From Antedon mediterranea (taxonomy: Eukaryota > Echinodermata > Crinoidea > Comatulida > Antedonidae): a stretch of 64,000 nt of DNA. Below the pieces are notes generated by a model. It saw only the letters and a list, made by a program, of their open reading frames with translations, was not told where the DNA came from and searched no databases. Position numbers and translations under genes: made by a program. Shown here in pieces: positions 1 through 9,903 of this stretch; positions within the stretch are counted from its first letter, which is position 1, and each line of letters starts with the position of its first letter. The stretch spans positions 1,116,001-1,180,000 of the forward strand of contig NC_092672.1 of assembly GCF_964355755.1 (NCBI RefSeq), written 5' to 3'.

Positions 1-283
1 GAATTTTACGTCCGCGTTGTCCAAATTGTCTTCGTATTTAGTCTATAAAAAAAGATAATATCAATTATCAAATATGATTAAAAAAATAAATAAACGAGTG
101 GGGGGGGGGGGGGGTAAATGTTTCGACATTCTAAATACTCTCCTAAAGTTCACTAATAAAACAAAATGGTGAAATGAATATTTGATATTTTGAGTACAAG
201 TCATAAGATTGGTTCCTACTTGGTCGCAACGTGACGTGTGAAATAGGCGCACCGCAAAACGACGCGCAATAATGGATCATCCG

Positions 284-367
284 AACTTTTGATTGGACAA
301 CTCACTTGCGTTGCGGCGACACCGTTGCGTGCCAAGTGGAACTTTCAGCCTTGGGAAACCAAGCTTT
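284..367. mobile_element. MITE fragment, 'GCAACGCAAG' palindromic family
   Basis: A short piece ending in gggaaaccaagctttagg, preceded by acttgcgttgcg. This is the same terminal wording as the large cluster at 6.4-6.9 kb (tagtgggaaccaagctttag). It is degenerate and one-ended. Confidence 0.5.
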
Positions 368-369
368 AG

Positions 370-457
370 GATTTGGAGCAACGTTCGTTCGATTTGGAGT
401 AACGTTCGTTCGATTTGGAGTAACGTTCGTTCAATTTGGAGTGACGTTCGTTCGATT
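370..457. repeat. 21-bp tandem repeat, about 4 copies
   Basis: Four consecutive units share the core aacgttcgttcgattt. A single related unit lies at about 1505 (gatttggagagacgttcg), on the far side of the LINE fragment, so the LINE may have inserted into or next to this array. The ORF through it is an artefact of the 21-bp (7-codon) period. Confidence 0.8.
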
Positions 458-540
458 TATATAAAGTATGTGAATGGTGTATTGTAAATAAATTAACAAT
501 CAACTATAACAAAGCTAATTATATTTTATTTCACAATAAG

Positions 541-1500
541 GGCAAAATTATTAATAAGATAGGCTCACTTTTTGTTAACGATAAAGTAATTAATGAGGCT
601 GAGACTGTGTCGTTTGTTGGAGTATCACTTGATAAGAATCTTACATGGAAAACTCATCTCAACAATTTATGTAAAACATTACGTACAAAAATAGGTATTT
701 TTTATAAGTTAAGGTATTTTCTTTCTCAAAGTATATTAATGTTAATTTATTAATCATTTATTTTACCACCTATGGTATTGAAGTATGGGGAAGTTTAAGT
801 TACTTAAACCAAGTTCTACTTATTCAAAAGATGTTCGTTCGCTGTGTTACGTTTTCTGATTTTAGAGCACATTCTATACCTTTGTTTAAGCAATTGTTGA
901 TTTTAGATGTGTTTAAATTGTATGAGTTGCATGTGCTTAAATTTATTTCCGATTTATTTTATTCTAGATTACCTCATCATATTATACTATACTTTAACTA
1001 TGTAAACCATCCATTTAACACCCGATTTAATGACCCGTTTAATCTCTCGATCCCCTTTTGCCGTACGACTCTATCTCTAACCAATATAACATACCAAGGT
1101 CCCAAATTCTGGAATAAACTCCCAGTAAATATTAAGTCAATTTTATTTAGAACACAATTTGCCATCAAAGTCAAAGAACATTTAATAACCTTATATGATG
1201 CTTAGTTTTTTTCTAGTTTTTTCTATTTAAAAAACAAAAAAAAATGTGTATAATACTCTTCTATTACTTATTTCATATTCATATTGATAATGCCAGTGAG
1301 TTATTAATTTTCATTTATGTAATTAATTTTCTTCAGATTTTTCTTTCTCAGAAATGATAAACGTTCTAGTTTAAGTTTTATTTATTTTAAAGGCCAAACT
1401 CGATAAGCGAAAGCTTTTTTTTTTTGGTCTTTTGTCTTTAGTTTTGATTTTATGTATGTGAAAAAGAACTAACAAGAAAGAAAGACAATAAAGATTATTA
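541..1500 (+). pseudogene. Decayed non-LTR retrotransposon (LINE), RT C-terminal region
   Basis: Conceptual translation of 560-720 gives the conserved stretch after the RT palm (SFVGVSLDKNLTWKTHL, then KIGIFYKLRYFL). Stops and frame changes follow. An open frame from 831 to 1205 then carries the typical LINE tail motif (GPKFWNKLPVNIKS, close to a final stop). Downstream are A-rich sequence and aataaag before 1500. No endonuclease or RT catalytic region is present, so this is a 5'-truncated dead copy. The order of motifs matches CR1/L2/jockey-type elements; I cannot assign the clade. Confidence 0.8.
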
Positions 1501-2608
1501 TACAGATTTGGAGAGACGTTCGACAGCAAGCCTATTGAAATCGTTGGACATTAGGCACGTAGTTGTCCATACAGCTTTTACATTGTAATTATGATTATTC
1601 AGTATCATAGGCCTATATGATAATGCCAACTACGATGATTGAAATATACTGTACTAATATGACATGTTTAGGACGACGTGAACGTTTTCTTCAATCTCAT
1701 TTTATTTAATCAAATCGAACAACAACAGAATATTTTCGGTGATTAATTATGATTAACATTAGTTTGGAGTTTTGTCTTAATATTAGTAAAAAGATAAATA
1801 TTTTGGCACATATGGCGTTTCATACGTATACTACTTGATTCGCGGTCGAAATATAAACAGATAAATAAAAGAAAAAGATAATACCGGCTTGGGACAAGTC
1901 TAGATTAACATTTGCCTTGTAAGTAAAACATTGCTGGGTAAAATGTTGTGCTATGCTGAAAACATGTTTTGCATTTACTCAGGAAGTTAGGCCTACATGG
2001 GAGAAAATTTAGGTAAAGTAAAATATAACTTTTTTTTTGATTGCCTGAAAGAGATAAAAAGAGTTATAAAATAAAGAAATCTGTGGTAAATTATACGTAC
2101 AATGTTAAAGATTGAAAAACGTGTAAAAAGTTTATAACATAGAGGAAATTTTTTTTTCTTTCCTTATACTATTATATATGAAATGCAATGGTAGGAGTGA
2201 GATATCAGATGTACTGAAAGTTACTTAATGTCAATTATATTGTATTGTATCATTACATTACTCATGTGCAATGCATTGTAAATGAACATTTTATTGATGA
2301 AGAAATAAAAGTGGGTCGATCCTACATAAGACAAGAAAAAACATGTGCCTTGTAAAGTACAGGAGAATATGATTGAGTGTACGTCAGTACTGAGTACTAC
2401 CGTCCGGGAATAAATTCGCAGAAGCCTAATCAAATAACATTCTGTACTTTGTTTGATTAAATAGTTAAAACATGGAGGTTATGCCCGCGCGCATCTCTCA
2501 TGCGGTTTAGTGGGTATTAATCATAATTATTATCTGTAATTAGTCTCTGTGTTCCATTCAAAACAATTAGAATTGATGTCATGTTTTTCATGTAACAGTT
2601 ACGTTTAT
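1501..2608. other. AT-rich sequence without recognisable gene
   Basis: No open frame here resembles a known protein, and I found no TM5-TM7 exon for the GPCR whose exons lie just to the right. The 70-codon minus-strand frame at 2221-2433 lacks splice signals and family motifs. It is probably intron of that GPCR gene. Confidence 0.5.
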
Positions 2609-2790
2609 CATGAGCAAGTACTTACGAGCCCATCGCGAGTAAGTACTCGTGAGCCCATCGCGAGCAAGCACTCATGAGCACATCACGAGCAAGAACTCAT
2701 GAGCCGATCACGAGCAAATAGGCCTACTCATGAGCCGATCATGAGCAAGTACTCATGAGCCGATCACGAGCAAGTACTCATACGCCCATC
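2609..2790. repeat. 25-bp degenerate minisatellite
   Basis: About seven imperfect units built on catgagc(c)gatcacgagcaag. The array lies in the intron, beginning roughly 20 bases past the 5' splice site of the GPCR exon at 2811-3103. Confidence 0.8.
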
Positions 2791-2810
2791 GTCGTCAGCG
2801 GATTACTAAC

Positions 2811-3103
2811 CTGAAACATCATTAAAACAGGCGCTGAAGTTACAATTGCCAAAGCCCACACAAAACTCAATGTTCTTCTTGTTCGTTTTCTTGTGAAATG
2901 TAACTTGTAACGTACAACGTGACAGACGGCAAAATAACGGTCCACAGCGATGGCTAGCAATATAAAAACAGTGACGTGAAAACAGAGATAACGACAATAA
3001 CGGTGAACGACGCACTGCCAGTCATGTCGCCATAGAAACGGCCATGTTGACGGGTAAAATTCAGTGATGTGAAAGGCAACCACGATCATAGATAACATGT
3101 CAC
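2811..3103 (-). CDS. Rhodopsin-type peptide GPCR, exon 2 (TM2-TM4)
   Basis: The exon is bounded by a TTTTCCTCTTCTCTAG acceptor and a CAG|GTTAGT donor. It continues the frame of the exon at 7832-8039 exactly (split Gly codon G|GT). The joined protein reads NLTFGDMLS in TM2. TM3 has a conserved Cys exactly 25 residues before the Arg of a DRY box (AIAVDRYFAVCH), and an ICL2 and TM4 follow (FVWALAIVTSAPVL). These are standard class A landmarks: C3.25, D/R3.49-3.50 and W4.50. The sequence is peptide-receptor-like, but I do not recognise the ligand class. TM5-TM7 are not found in the remaining 2.8 kb to the left, so the gene should continue outside the window or through exons I could not see. Confidence 0.82.
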
Positions 3104-3174
3104 CTAGAGAAGAGGAAAAGGCAGTAATAACATCACGTAATCATCATTCAAGTTCTGTTGTTTGTATACAAGTC

Positions 3175-4020
3175 TAGTTCAAGTTCAAATTTATTCACAT
3201 AATGCAAACATATACAACATATAAAAGATACAAGTGGTTGGAAATTAAGTAAATAATAGTTGCATTATGCCTGGAGAATACCATTTAAACCCCAAGGGGC
3301 TTTAAGCCTGGATCCACCAGAAAGAATAAATAAGTTAAAAATAATAATAATAAGCATAAGGTGAAGGTTAGCTACTGACAGACAGGGACGGACATGTACG
3401 ACGATACAAACACGACAAGGACGACAGGAAGGACAAACTGTATTTATATGATTTGCCTAATTAAATTCAATAATAAGTTATTAATATGATCAAAATAATT
3501 AATTTACTTTATATTTTGATATTAGATAAGATTTGTAGTTTATTTTTAGAGTACTATTTGTTTTGCTATTAGTTATTGACGGATTAAGAGAGTTCCAGAG
3601 TAGGGGACCGATATGTAGTATAGAGTTAAGTATTTGCTTACTGTTATAGTTTTTGGAAATGTAGTTGTTTGCGTTCCTAGTGTTATATTTGTGTAGTTCG
3701 TTATTTTTAGTGAAGAAACCGTTGAAAGTGGATGGTAGTTTGTTATTTGAGTACCTAAACATGAAGAGGGCAGTTTGCAATTTATTAATGTCAAAAATGT
3801 TTAGGGTATTTAGGGTGTGAAAAAGAGGTTTAGAGTGGGAGAGGTATTTTGAGAGAGTGCAAATGCGAAGGGTCTTTTTTTGGAGTTTGAAAAGTTTGTC
3901 TATTTTGGTTGTTTCCGTGCTGGTCCATGGACAGAGAGTTCGATGTTTTGAGTTAGTGGCTGCCCATGCAATGTTGCAGTAAGAGAGATGTGGAAGTATT
4001 AGAACAATTATGAACTTTAA
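3175..4020 (-). pseudogene. 5'-truncated LINE inside the GPCR intron
   Basis: Reading the minus strand from about 4020 down to the stop at 3499 gives an uninterrupted LINE RT tail. Landmarks are ILPHLSYCNIAWA, LFKLQKKTLRIC, then LHKYNTRNA and the closing GPLLWNSL motif. About 300 bp of 3' UTR follows, ending at 3175-3195 in a (TTGAAC)n-like tail (minus strand), as in CR1/L2-type elements. The coding part has no stops, so this is a younger copy than the one at 541. The 5' truncation point abuts a fragment of the 'aagcttg...' MITE family. Confidence 0.85.
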
Positions 4021-5084
4021 AGCTTGATTTCCATTAGAACTTAGGCAAAACGTATATGCAACACAACAGGATCACTGATTGGTCAAAACTCGTGTTGTAC
4101 AGAGTGATGGGAAACAACGTAATGGCACTACATTACGTCACAAATGCATAGACTCCGTGGTAATAACGTTTCTAACGTAATACACTTTTTTTGTTAAACA
4201 TTTTTATTATGAAATCAGTTCGGCAGCCACACATGATTAGGGCGCACGCAAAATACCTAAGTTTAAAATTTTACCGCAGTCCGAAATTACGGAACTGTGG
4301 TCAAAGAACAAATGCGGCCGGTCAAGCGCTGACTTCTGATCCCTCCAACATTCCCTCTCACTGGTTAGAAAAGACCGGTGTTTACTACAGATACTGCAGT
4401 AGAATCACTTCAGTATTTTAAATAAAGTATAAAAGAAGGAATTGTAATCGATAATACTAAGATTATGATGGCGATGACGTAATCCAGTTGCAATATGAAC
4501 TGCTTCAGTTACTATCATTCATACATGGTATAGCACAGATAGGATTACCAATTTATGAGTTTTAACTATTATTATTTCAAGGACTTATTGATTGAACGGT
4601 CAAAAAATGAAAAAGCATTATAAAATTGTTCCATGAGTAATCAACCAGAAGTATAACGATTTACACAAATCACTGTCCAAAAAGAAGGTTCTCAAATCAC
4701 ACATTACAAATACTATAATTTAGTATTATCTTATATGTTACAATTATTATTTTAACCTATTTTAATATTTCTGTTACTAGGTCTACTTTACTTTAAAAAC
4801 GAGAGCAACGAATTATAAAAAATGCGAACTGAATTTTATGAATTACATATTTTTCTTAGTAGTAAGTTCTGTATTAACAAAATGAATATTGGAGACACAA
4901 TGCCTCAAGCATTGACAACAAAACGGATATACTGGTTATGATTATTGTAATGACTATTAAACTGATGAGGTTGTATTCGTATATAGTAGTGCTAGCTGTT
5001 GGTTTACGCAAAGCAATCTAACAATTGCCTTGGTTCAGTATGCAATAGGCGCGACTTGTATTACTGACGAAGTGAATTTAGTAT

Positions 5085-5600
5085 ATATCAAGCTTGGATC
5101 CCACTTGGACGGAACGCAAAAACGTAAGGACGCAACGCAAAAACGTAAGGACGCAAGGCAAAAACGTGAGGATGCAACGCCTACGTCATTGTATTGCGCC
5201 TACGTCATTACGCTGCGCCTATACGTCATTGCGTTCCACCTACGTCATTACGCTGCGCCTACGTCATTGCGTTGCCTCCGAGTGAGATCCAGGGATTACG
5301 CACACAAGGACGTAAGCACAATACAAATAATTTGACCAATCACAAGAGATTGATTAGTGTCGCTGGTCATTGATAAAACTCGTTTGCGTCGACGTCCTTG
5401 CGTTTCGTCCTATTGGGAAAACCAATCATTAGCACGGAGGATGATACAGAAACGCAGTTATTTTAATTTTATTTGTTTTATGCGTTGTATGTTACGTCCT
5501 TGCGTTGCCGGTTACGTCCTTGCGTTGCAGGTTACCTGATTGCGTTGTAGGTTACGTCCTTGCGTTGCGTTTTTATACAATGCTCGAGTGAAAACAAATT
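5085..5600. mobile_element. Degenerate 'AACGCAAGGACGTAA' MITE copies with local expansion
   Basis: Starts with aagcttggatcccacttgg. Three copies of a cgcaaaaacgtaaggacg-like unit follow, then five cctacgtcatt(g/a)cg units, then a terminus at about 5400-5440 (cgtccttgcgtttcgtccta) and a 3-4 copy gttacgtccttgcgttgc array at 5487-5570. Open frames here come from these repeats. Confidence 0.7.
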
Positions 5601-6369
5601 GGGAAACCACCGCATAGACCATGTGACAGAAAAAGTGAAAAAAAATTAATGAGAATCCAATTATTTTGGGCTATATCTAGGTGCTTGTCATTTTATAGTA
5701 TAATAATATGTGTATATTAAAACTTGTCATTTGAATAGAAATATTATTTTATGGCAAACTATTAATAGCCGCAAGTAATATTGCCAGTTTAATGACTTTG
5801 TGATGACTTTAAAACGATATCAACAGTTTTTAACTTTGGTGGATGTAAATGGGGCATGGTAAAAAAGACAAAACATGTAGAGAGCCCGATATATTATGCA
5901 TTAGTATAGTAACTGAATATTTAACGCGTTTATATAAGACCTGGTAAAAAGATGTATATTACTTAACCTAACCTATTATATTAGGCCTATTTTGATAGCA
6001 AACATGTTGATGCTGATTGGTAAATTGTCTTAAACAATATTTTGTTTTATAATTTTTATTTCAAACACGAATTATTTGGAACGTATTTATGACCGTAAAT
6101 CATTAAAAATGTATTACATTTTGAATTATTCTGTTTAGATATAAATCCATTATGTTAATTAAAAATAATGGCAAAGATAAGTGCTTATGTGCAACATGGT
6201 ACAGATCGAGGTTTTTTACCGTAGGCCTACAGATAATATGAATAATATATTGAAAACTCATCATGTATATTGTTCTTTCACATGAAAAGTACAAGTGGTA
6301 AGGAAACAATAGTAGGTTGTTGATGTTGGTATTAATTCCAAGTAAGACAAAATGCAAACTAAAACTTGG

Positions 6370-6930
6370 TTTTACCACTAGGACGCGCAACGCAGCTTGG
6401 TTCCCATTAAGCTTGGTTCCAACTAGAACGTAACGCAAGGACGTAAACGCAACGCAAGCGTTTTAACCAATGACAAGCGAAGTTATAGACAGTTAAGCTT
6501 GGTTCCCACTAGCAACGCAACGCAAGGACGTAACGCAACGCAAGTGAATTGACCAATCACAAGCGATGGCTTATTCGCTTGTGATTGCTAACTGTCTATA
6601 ACTTTGCTTGTCATTGGTTAAAACGCTTGCGTTGCGTTTACGTCCTTGCGTTACGTTCTAGTGGGAACCAAGCTTTAGCAATCACAAGCGAATAAGCCAT
6701 CGCTTGTGATTGGTCAATTCACTTGCGTTGCGTTACGTCCTTGCATTGCGTCGCTAGTGGGAACCACGCTTTAGAGGACACGCAACGCAGCTTGGTTCTC
6801 AGTTAAGCTTGGTTCCCATTAGGACGCGCAACGCAGCTTGGTTCTCAGTAGGACGCGCAATGCAGATTGGTTCTCACTAGGACGCGTAACTCAGCTGGGT
6901 TTCCATTAAATCGCGCAACGGCGAATAAGC
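6370..6930. mobile_element. Palindromic MITE cluster with interleaved inverted repeats
   Basis: Segment A (about 6411-6495) is repeated in reverse complement at about 6590-6674. Segment B (about 6496-6585) is repeated in reverse complement at about 6675-6775. The order is therefore A-B-A'-B'. Each segment begins or ends with aagcttggttcccactag, carries tandem gcaacgcaaggacgtaacg, and has a ttgaccaatcacaagcg core. Further end fragments (aggacgcgcaacgcagcttggttc) repeat at 6380, 6780, 6822 and 6850. No coding sequence is present. Confidence 0.85.
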
Positions 6931-7831
6931 GCAACGCAAGTAATTAGTTTTGATAATCACGAGCAATTGGTTAATTTGAAATAAAACTTCAATAAAATTA
7001 AATATTAGTAGAAATTTAAATAGTTAAATTCAACAGTGGACTCAATTTCTTTCGATGGGACAGACATCCCATCCAAAAGTGCGATTAAGTTTCAAAAGAA
7101 CAAGAATAAGGGCGTTTTCAGGGTGGGGGAAACATTTTCAGCATTTAGAGAGAACGAGAATTAATACAAAAATGTATTCAACAATGTAATTACGGGGTCG
7201 AATGCCAACTGACTGTATCACTAGTCATTGTTGCGAAAGAAGCATTCGGGTTTATGGTATGATTAATTTCTATGATTTGAATAATTTAAGAAATGAATCG
7301 CTTTTGTTGTCAGTGACATGAATCGGGTTCTACAGCGAGTACCGTGGCCTATAATACGCCCGATGATAGCTTGATGTTGTTGATTGAGAACATTACCATG
7401 GTAATGTGAACAAAAACTAAATTATCAATTCATTCTACAAGAAATAAGTTAAAATGCATTGAAGTTATTATTGTACATCAGTAACGAGATACACGCTATA
7501 CAAGTTGACGCGTTACATTTTATACAGGTTGACTCTTTGGCATCTATTTCAGCAACAAAAAAAAACGGTAAAATAAAAGATAGATATATCATATTCACTA
7601 CAGGCCGATTTCTAGGCATTAAACGAACAATTAATATCAAATTATATTAAGCCATATGTTAGATAATAATGTAACATATACAGAGCGTATAGCTACCCTA
7701 AACGTAAGCATAATCGAAACTTATGTCCACACAGACGACGTGCTGATGGAACTTATGTCCTTTCACATGATAGGCCTAAAGTATAAACAACTCGCCAAGC
7801 AGCAACACAACAGTGTTTTTACGGAACTTAC
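6931..7831. other. GPCR intron sequence without further features
   Basis: Open frames at 7449-7650 on both strands mirror each other and have no family motifs. The 143-codon plus-strand frame at 7656-8087 is the antisense shadow of the GPCR first exon. Nothing else is recognisable. Confidence 0.5.
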
Positions 7832-8039
7832 CAAATGTAAGATTGAGAATATACAGCGACGCATTGCTTCTTCGATATTCTTTCCTTGCGTAAACAAAAA
7901 GTACAAGAAGATTTCCGACAAGTCCGAAAGTACAAATCGTCGTAAAAAACGGCACTTCAAATCTGAACCACTCGTCGTCGTCAGCAGTCGTCGTAGGATC
8001 GACCGCCGTCGTCATGTTTTCATTATACGTGTATTCCAT
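7832..8039 (-). CDS. Rhodopsin-type peptide GPCR, exon 1 (N-terminus, TM1, start of TM2)
   Basis: The start ATG at 8039 sits in a good context (GCAATGG). The extracellular N-terminus is short and acidic, with an N-M-T glycosylation site. TM1 follows with the GN signature (FGLVGNLLVLFVYA), then a basic ICL1 (RKEYRRSNASLYILNLT). The exon ends at TTTG|GTAAGT (7832) in phase 1 and joins the acceptor at 3103 to give an unbroken TM2. The 4.7-kb intron holds LINE and MITE insertions. Class A family membership is well supported; the receptor subtype is unknown. Confidence 0.85.
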
Positions 8040-8875
8040 TGCATCGTCGTCGTGATGCTAATTCTTTCGTGCAGCTTTCGTGTTTGAATACAGTTGGATG
8101 GCTATGATAAATAAAACAAACAAGCCAACCTGAACGCTTTAACAATAAAGTTGTATGTTATTAGAGGGCGTCCCACAAAAATAAAATTTTCAACCACTGA
8201 CTCTTCGCAAATCGGTAAGTGTTCGGTAATCATCGAGCATGCGCATTAATGATTAATCTTTAAACAGAGTAATGCATGATCTTATGGGCTGATACGACGG
8301 TCTGTAGGTTTTCAGTATTATAAGATGGATTGTTAGAAAAAACACGATTGGTACAAAATTTGATTTGCGCTCGATGAACCAAATTACGGAATTTAGTAGA
8401 GAAAAGGAGGACCAAGGCCACACATTGTGACGTCAACATCACGATTCACAATTTTATAATTGACTTTTGTACAGTAGGCCTATAGGCCTAATACTGTCAA
8501 TTCCCTTTTGTATAAAACGATCGTTAATTCCTCTTTTTAGAGTTTGATTAAGCCTATAAGGTCAAAACTTAAAGAAACTTAAGCCATTATATCTCCCCAC
8601 GTCAGTATCTAATACGCGCGCGCCGTTGTTATGAATACGTTACTGCCGCCGTCTCCTTCTGAAAACTACGGTTGCTTCCGTGAGTTTTTTCGACGTGCAT
8701 TTCAAGATTTTGAAGGCTAAATTACTTTATGCAAAATGCAAATTAGAGGGTCCTCGATTTTGACATGAATATGCACATAGCATTGAAATATGGATTTTTA
8801 AAACAGATGTTAAGTTTGTAATCGTTGTCATTTTCACGTTCATCGTGTTCAGATTTTGCCGTTTACTAAAAGCTA
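8040..8875. other. Upstream flank of the peptide GPCR
   Basis: Presumed promoter and 5' UTR side of the minus-strand GPCR. I see no gene. GC-richer text with several CG dinucleotides (acgcgcgcgccgttg at about 8610, gccgccgtctcc at about 8645) could be promoter-associated, but no defined element can be named. Confidence 0.4.
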
Positions 8876-9110
8876 AACACATTTAATTTACAGTAGCGTT
8901 AATATAATAATCTTTTCAAATGATGTACAAAATGAAAAAAGCATTCAACAACTTTATGAAATGAAATATTACAATGGCCTACTAAAAGCCTTAACACATT
9001 TAATGTACTGTAGGGTCAATATAATAATCTTTTCAAGTGATGTACACAATGAAAAAAGCATTCGACCACTTTTATGAAATGAAATATTACAATGGCACTA
9101 TTAAGAATTG
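8876..9110. repeat. 117-bp tandem duplication
   Basis: The stretch from acacattta(8877) to acaatggc is repeated once at 8994, with about 10% divergence. The shared core includes ataatcttttcaa(a/g)tgatg. It lies in intergenic sequence. Confidence 0.85.
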
Positions 9111-9364
9111 TTATTCGTTAAAAGTTTATTTAAAATGACGTCATATTTCACAAGGTCAAGTTTGCTGATTGCTTTGCAATTCAAATACGTTATTTAACTT
9201 TACTTTACATGCATGGTTGTACAATAAATGTCTTCGTAGCTTTGAACGTGTCCACAATAAAATCCAAAATATGAATTAATCTAAATGTAATGTACAAAAG
9301 CAGATCATCACATCCTATTTTCTTCTGTTCATCTATTATTAGATTGTTTCTGTTTCATTGTAAC

Positions 9365-9500
9365 CCTGTCTTTTAGGAAGACCTTTTTTCTATCTATCTA
9401 TATTTATATATTTTCTTTTTTCTCTTCTTTTCGTGGCTTATTTTATATTTTTGTACATATAAAAGGACGTGAATAAATGTTATATTGAATTGAATAAATA
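9365..9500 (+). mobile_element. 3' tail of a non-LTR element
   Basis: A pyrimidine-rich 3'-UTR-like segment ends in gaataaatgttatattgaattgaataaa. This is an AATAAA-like signal followed by TTGAA repeats, the usual 3' end of CR1/L2-type elements. Only the tail is present. Confidence 0.5.
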
Positions 9501-9903
9501 CAGTTTGATAAGTCATGTTGAATTTATCGATACTGATTACAGAACAATTGCGAAATAAAAAACCTGCCTTGCTTTAAAAGACATCAATTATACAAAGCAG
9601 AAACAAAGCGACAGATTTATGCTTTTAACCAATCAGCGAAGCGTAACGATGGCTAGCAGCTACGACAATGCCGATTGGTTGAGACTATTATAGATTCATT
9701 GGTGACGCGCACGTGACAGTATACCAACGTACAATAATCAAAATCAGCATAGATTATTCAATACCGAGATTGACTGGGTTGAATCTGTCTCTCATTGGTA
9801 CAACAAAACAAGAGACTTTTGAGTTGCATTATCTAAAGAAACAATTTCTTAATTCGTTTACACATTTTTACAAATATTTTTTTTAAATAAAATGAACATA
9901 AAC

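Noticed and set aside
100-118. Run of about 16 G as a possible G-quadruplex or assembly junction
   Set aside because: A simple homopolymer; nothing around it supports a functional reading.
831-1205. A 124-aa gene
   Set aside because: It is the C-terminal tail of a LINE ORF2 that is broken upstream by stops and frame changes.
7656-8087. 143-codon plus-strand ORF
   Set aside because: Antisense of the GPCR first exon and its flank; the minus strand has the signature TM1, a Kozak ATG and a perfect donor.
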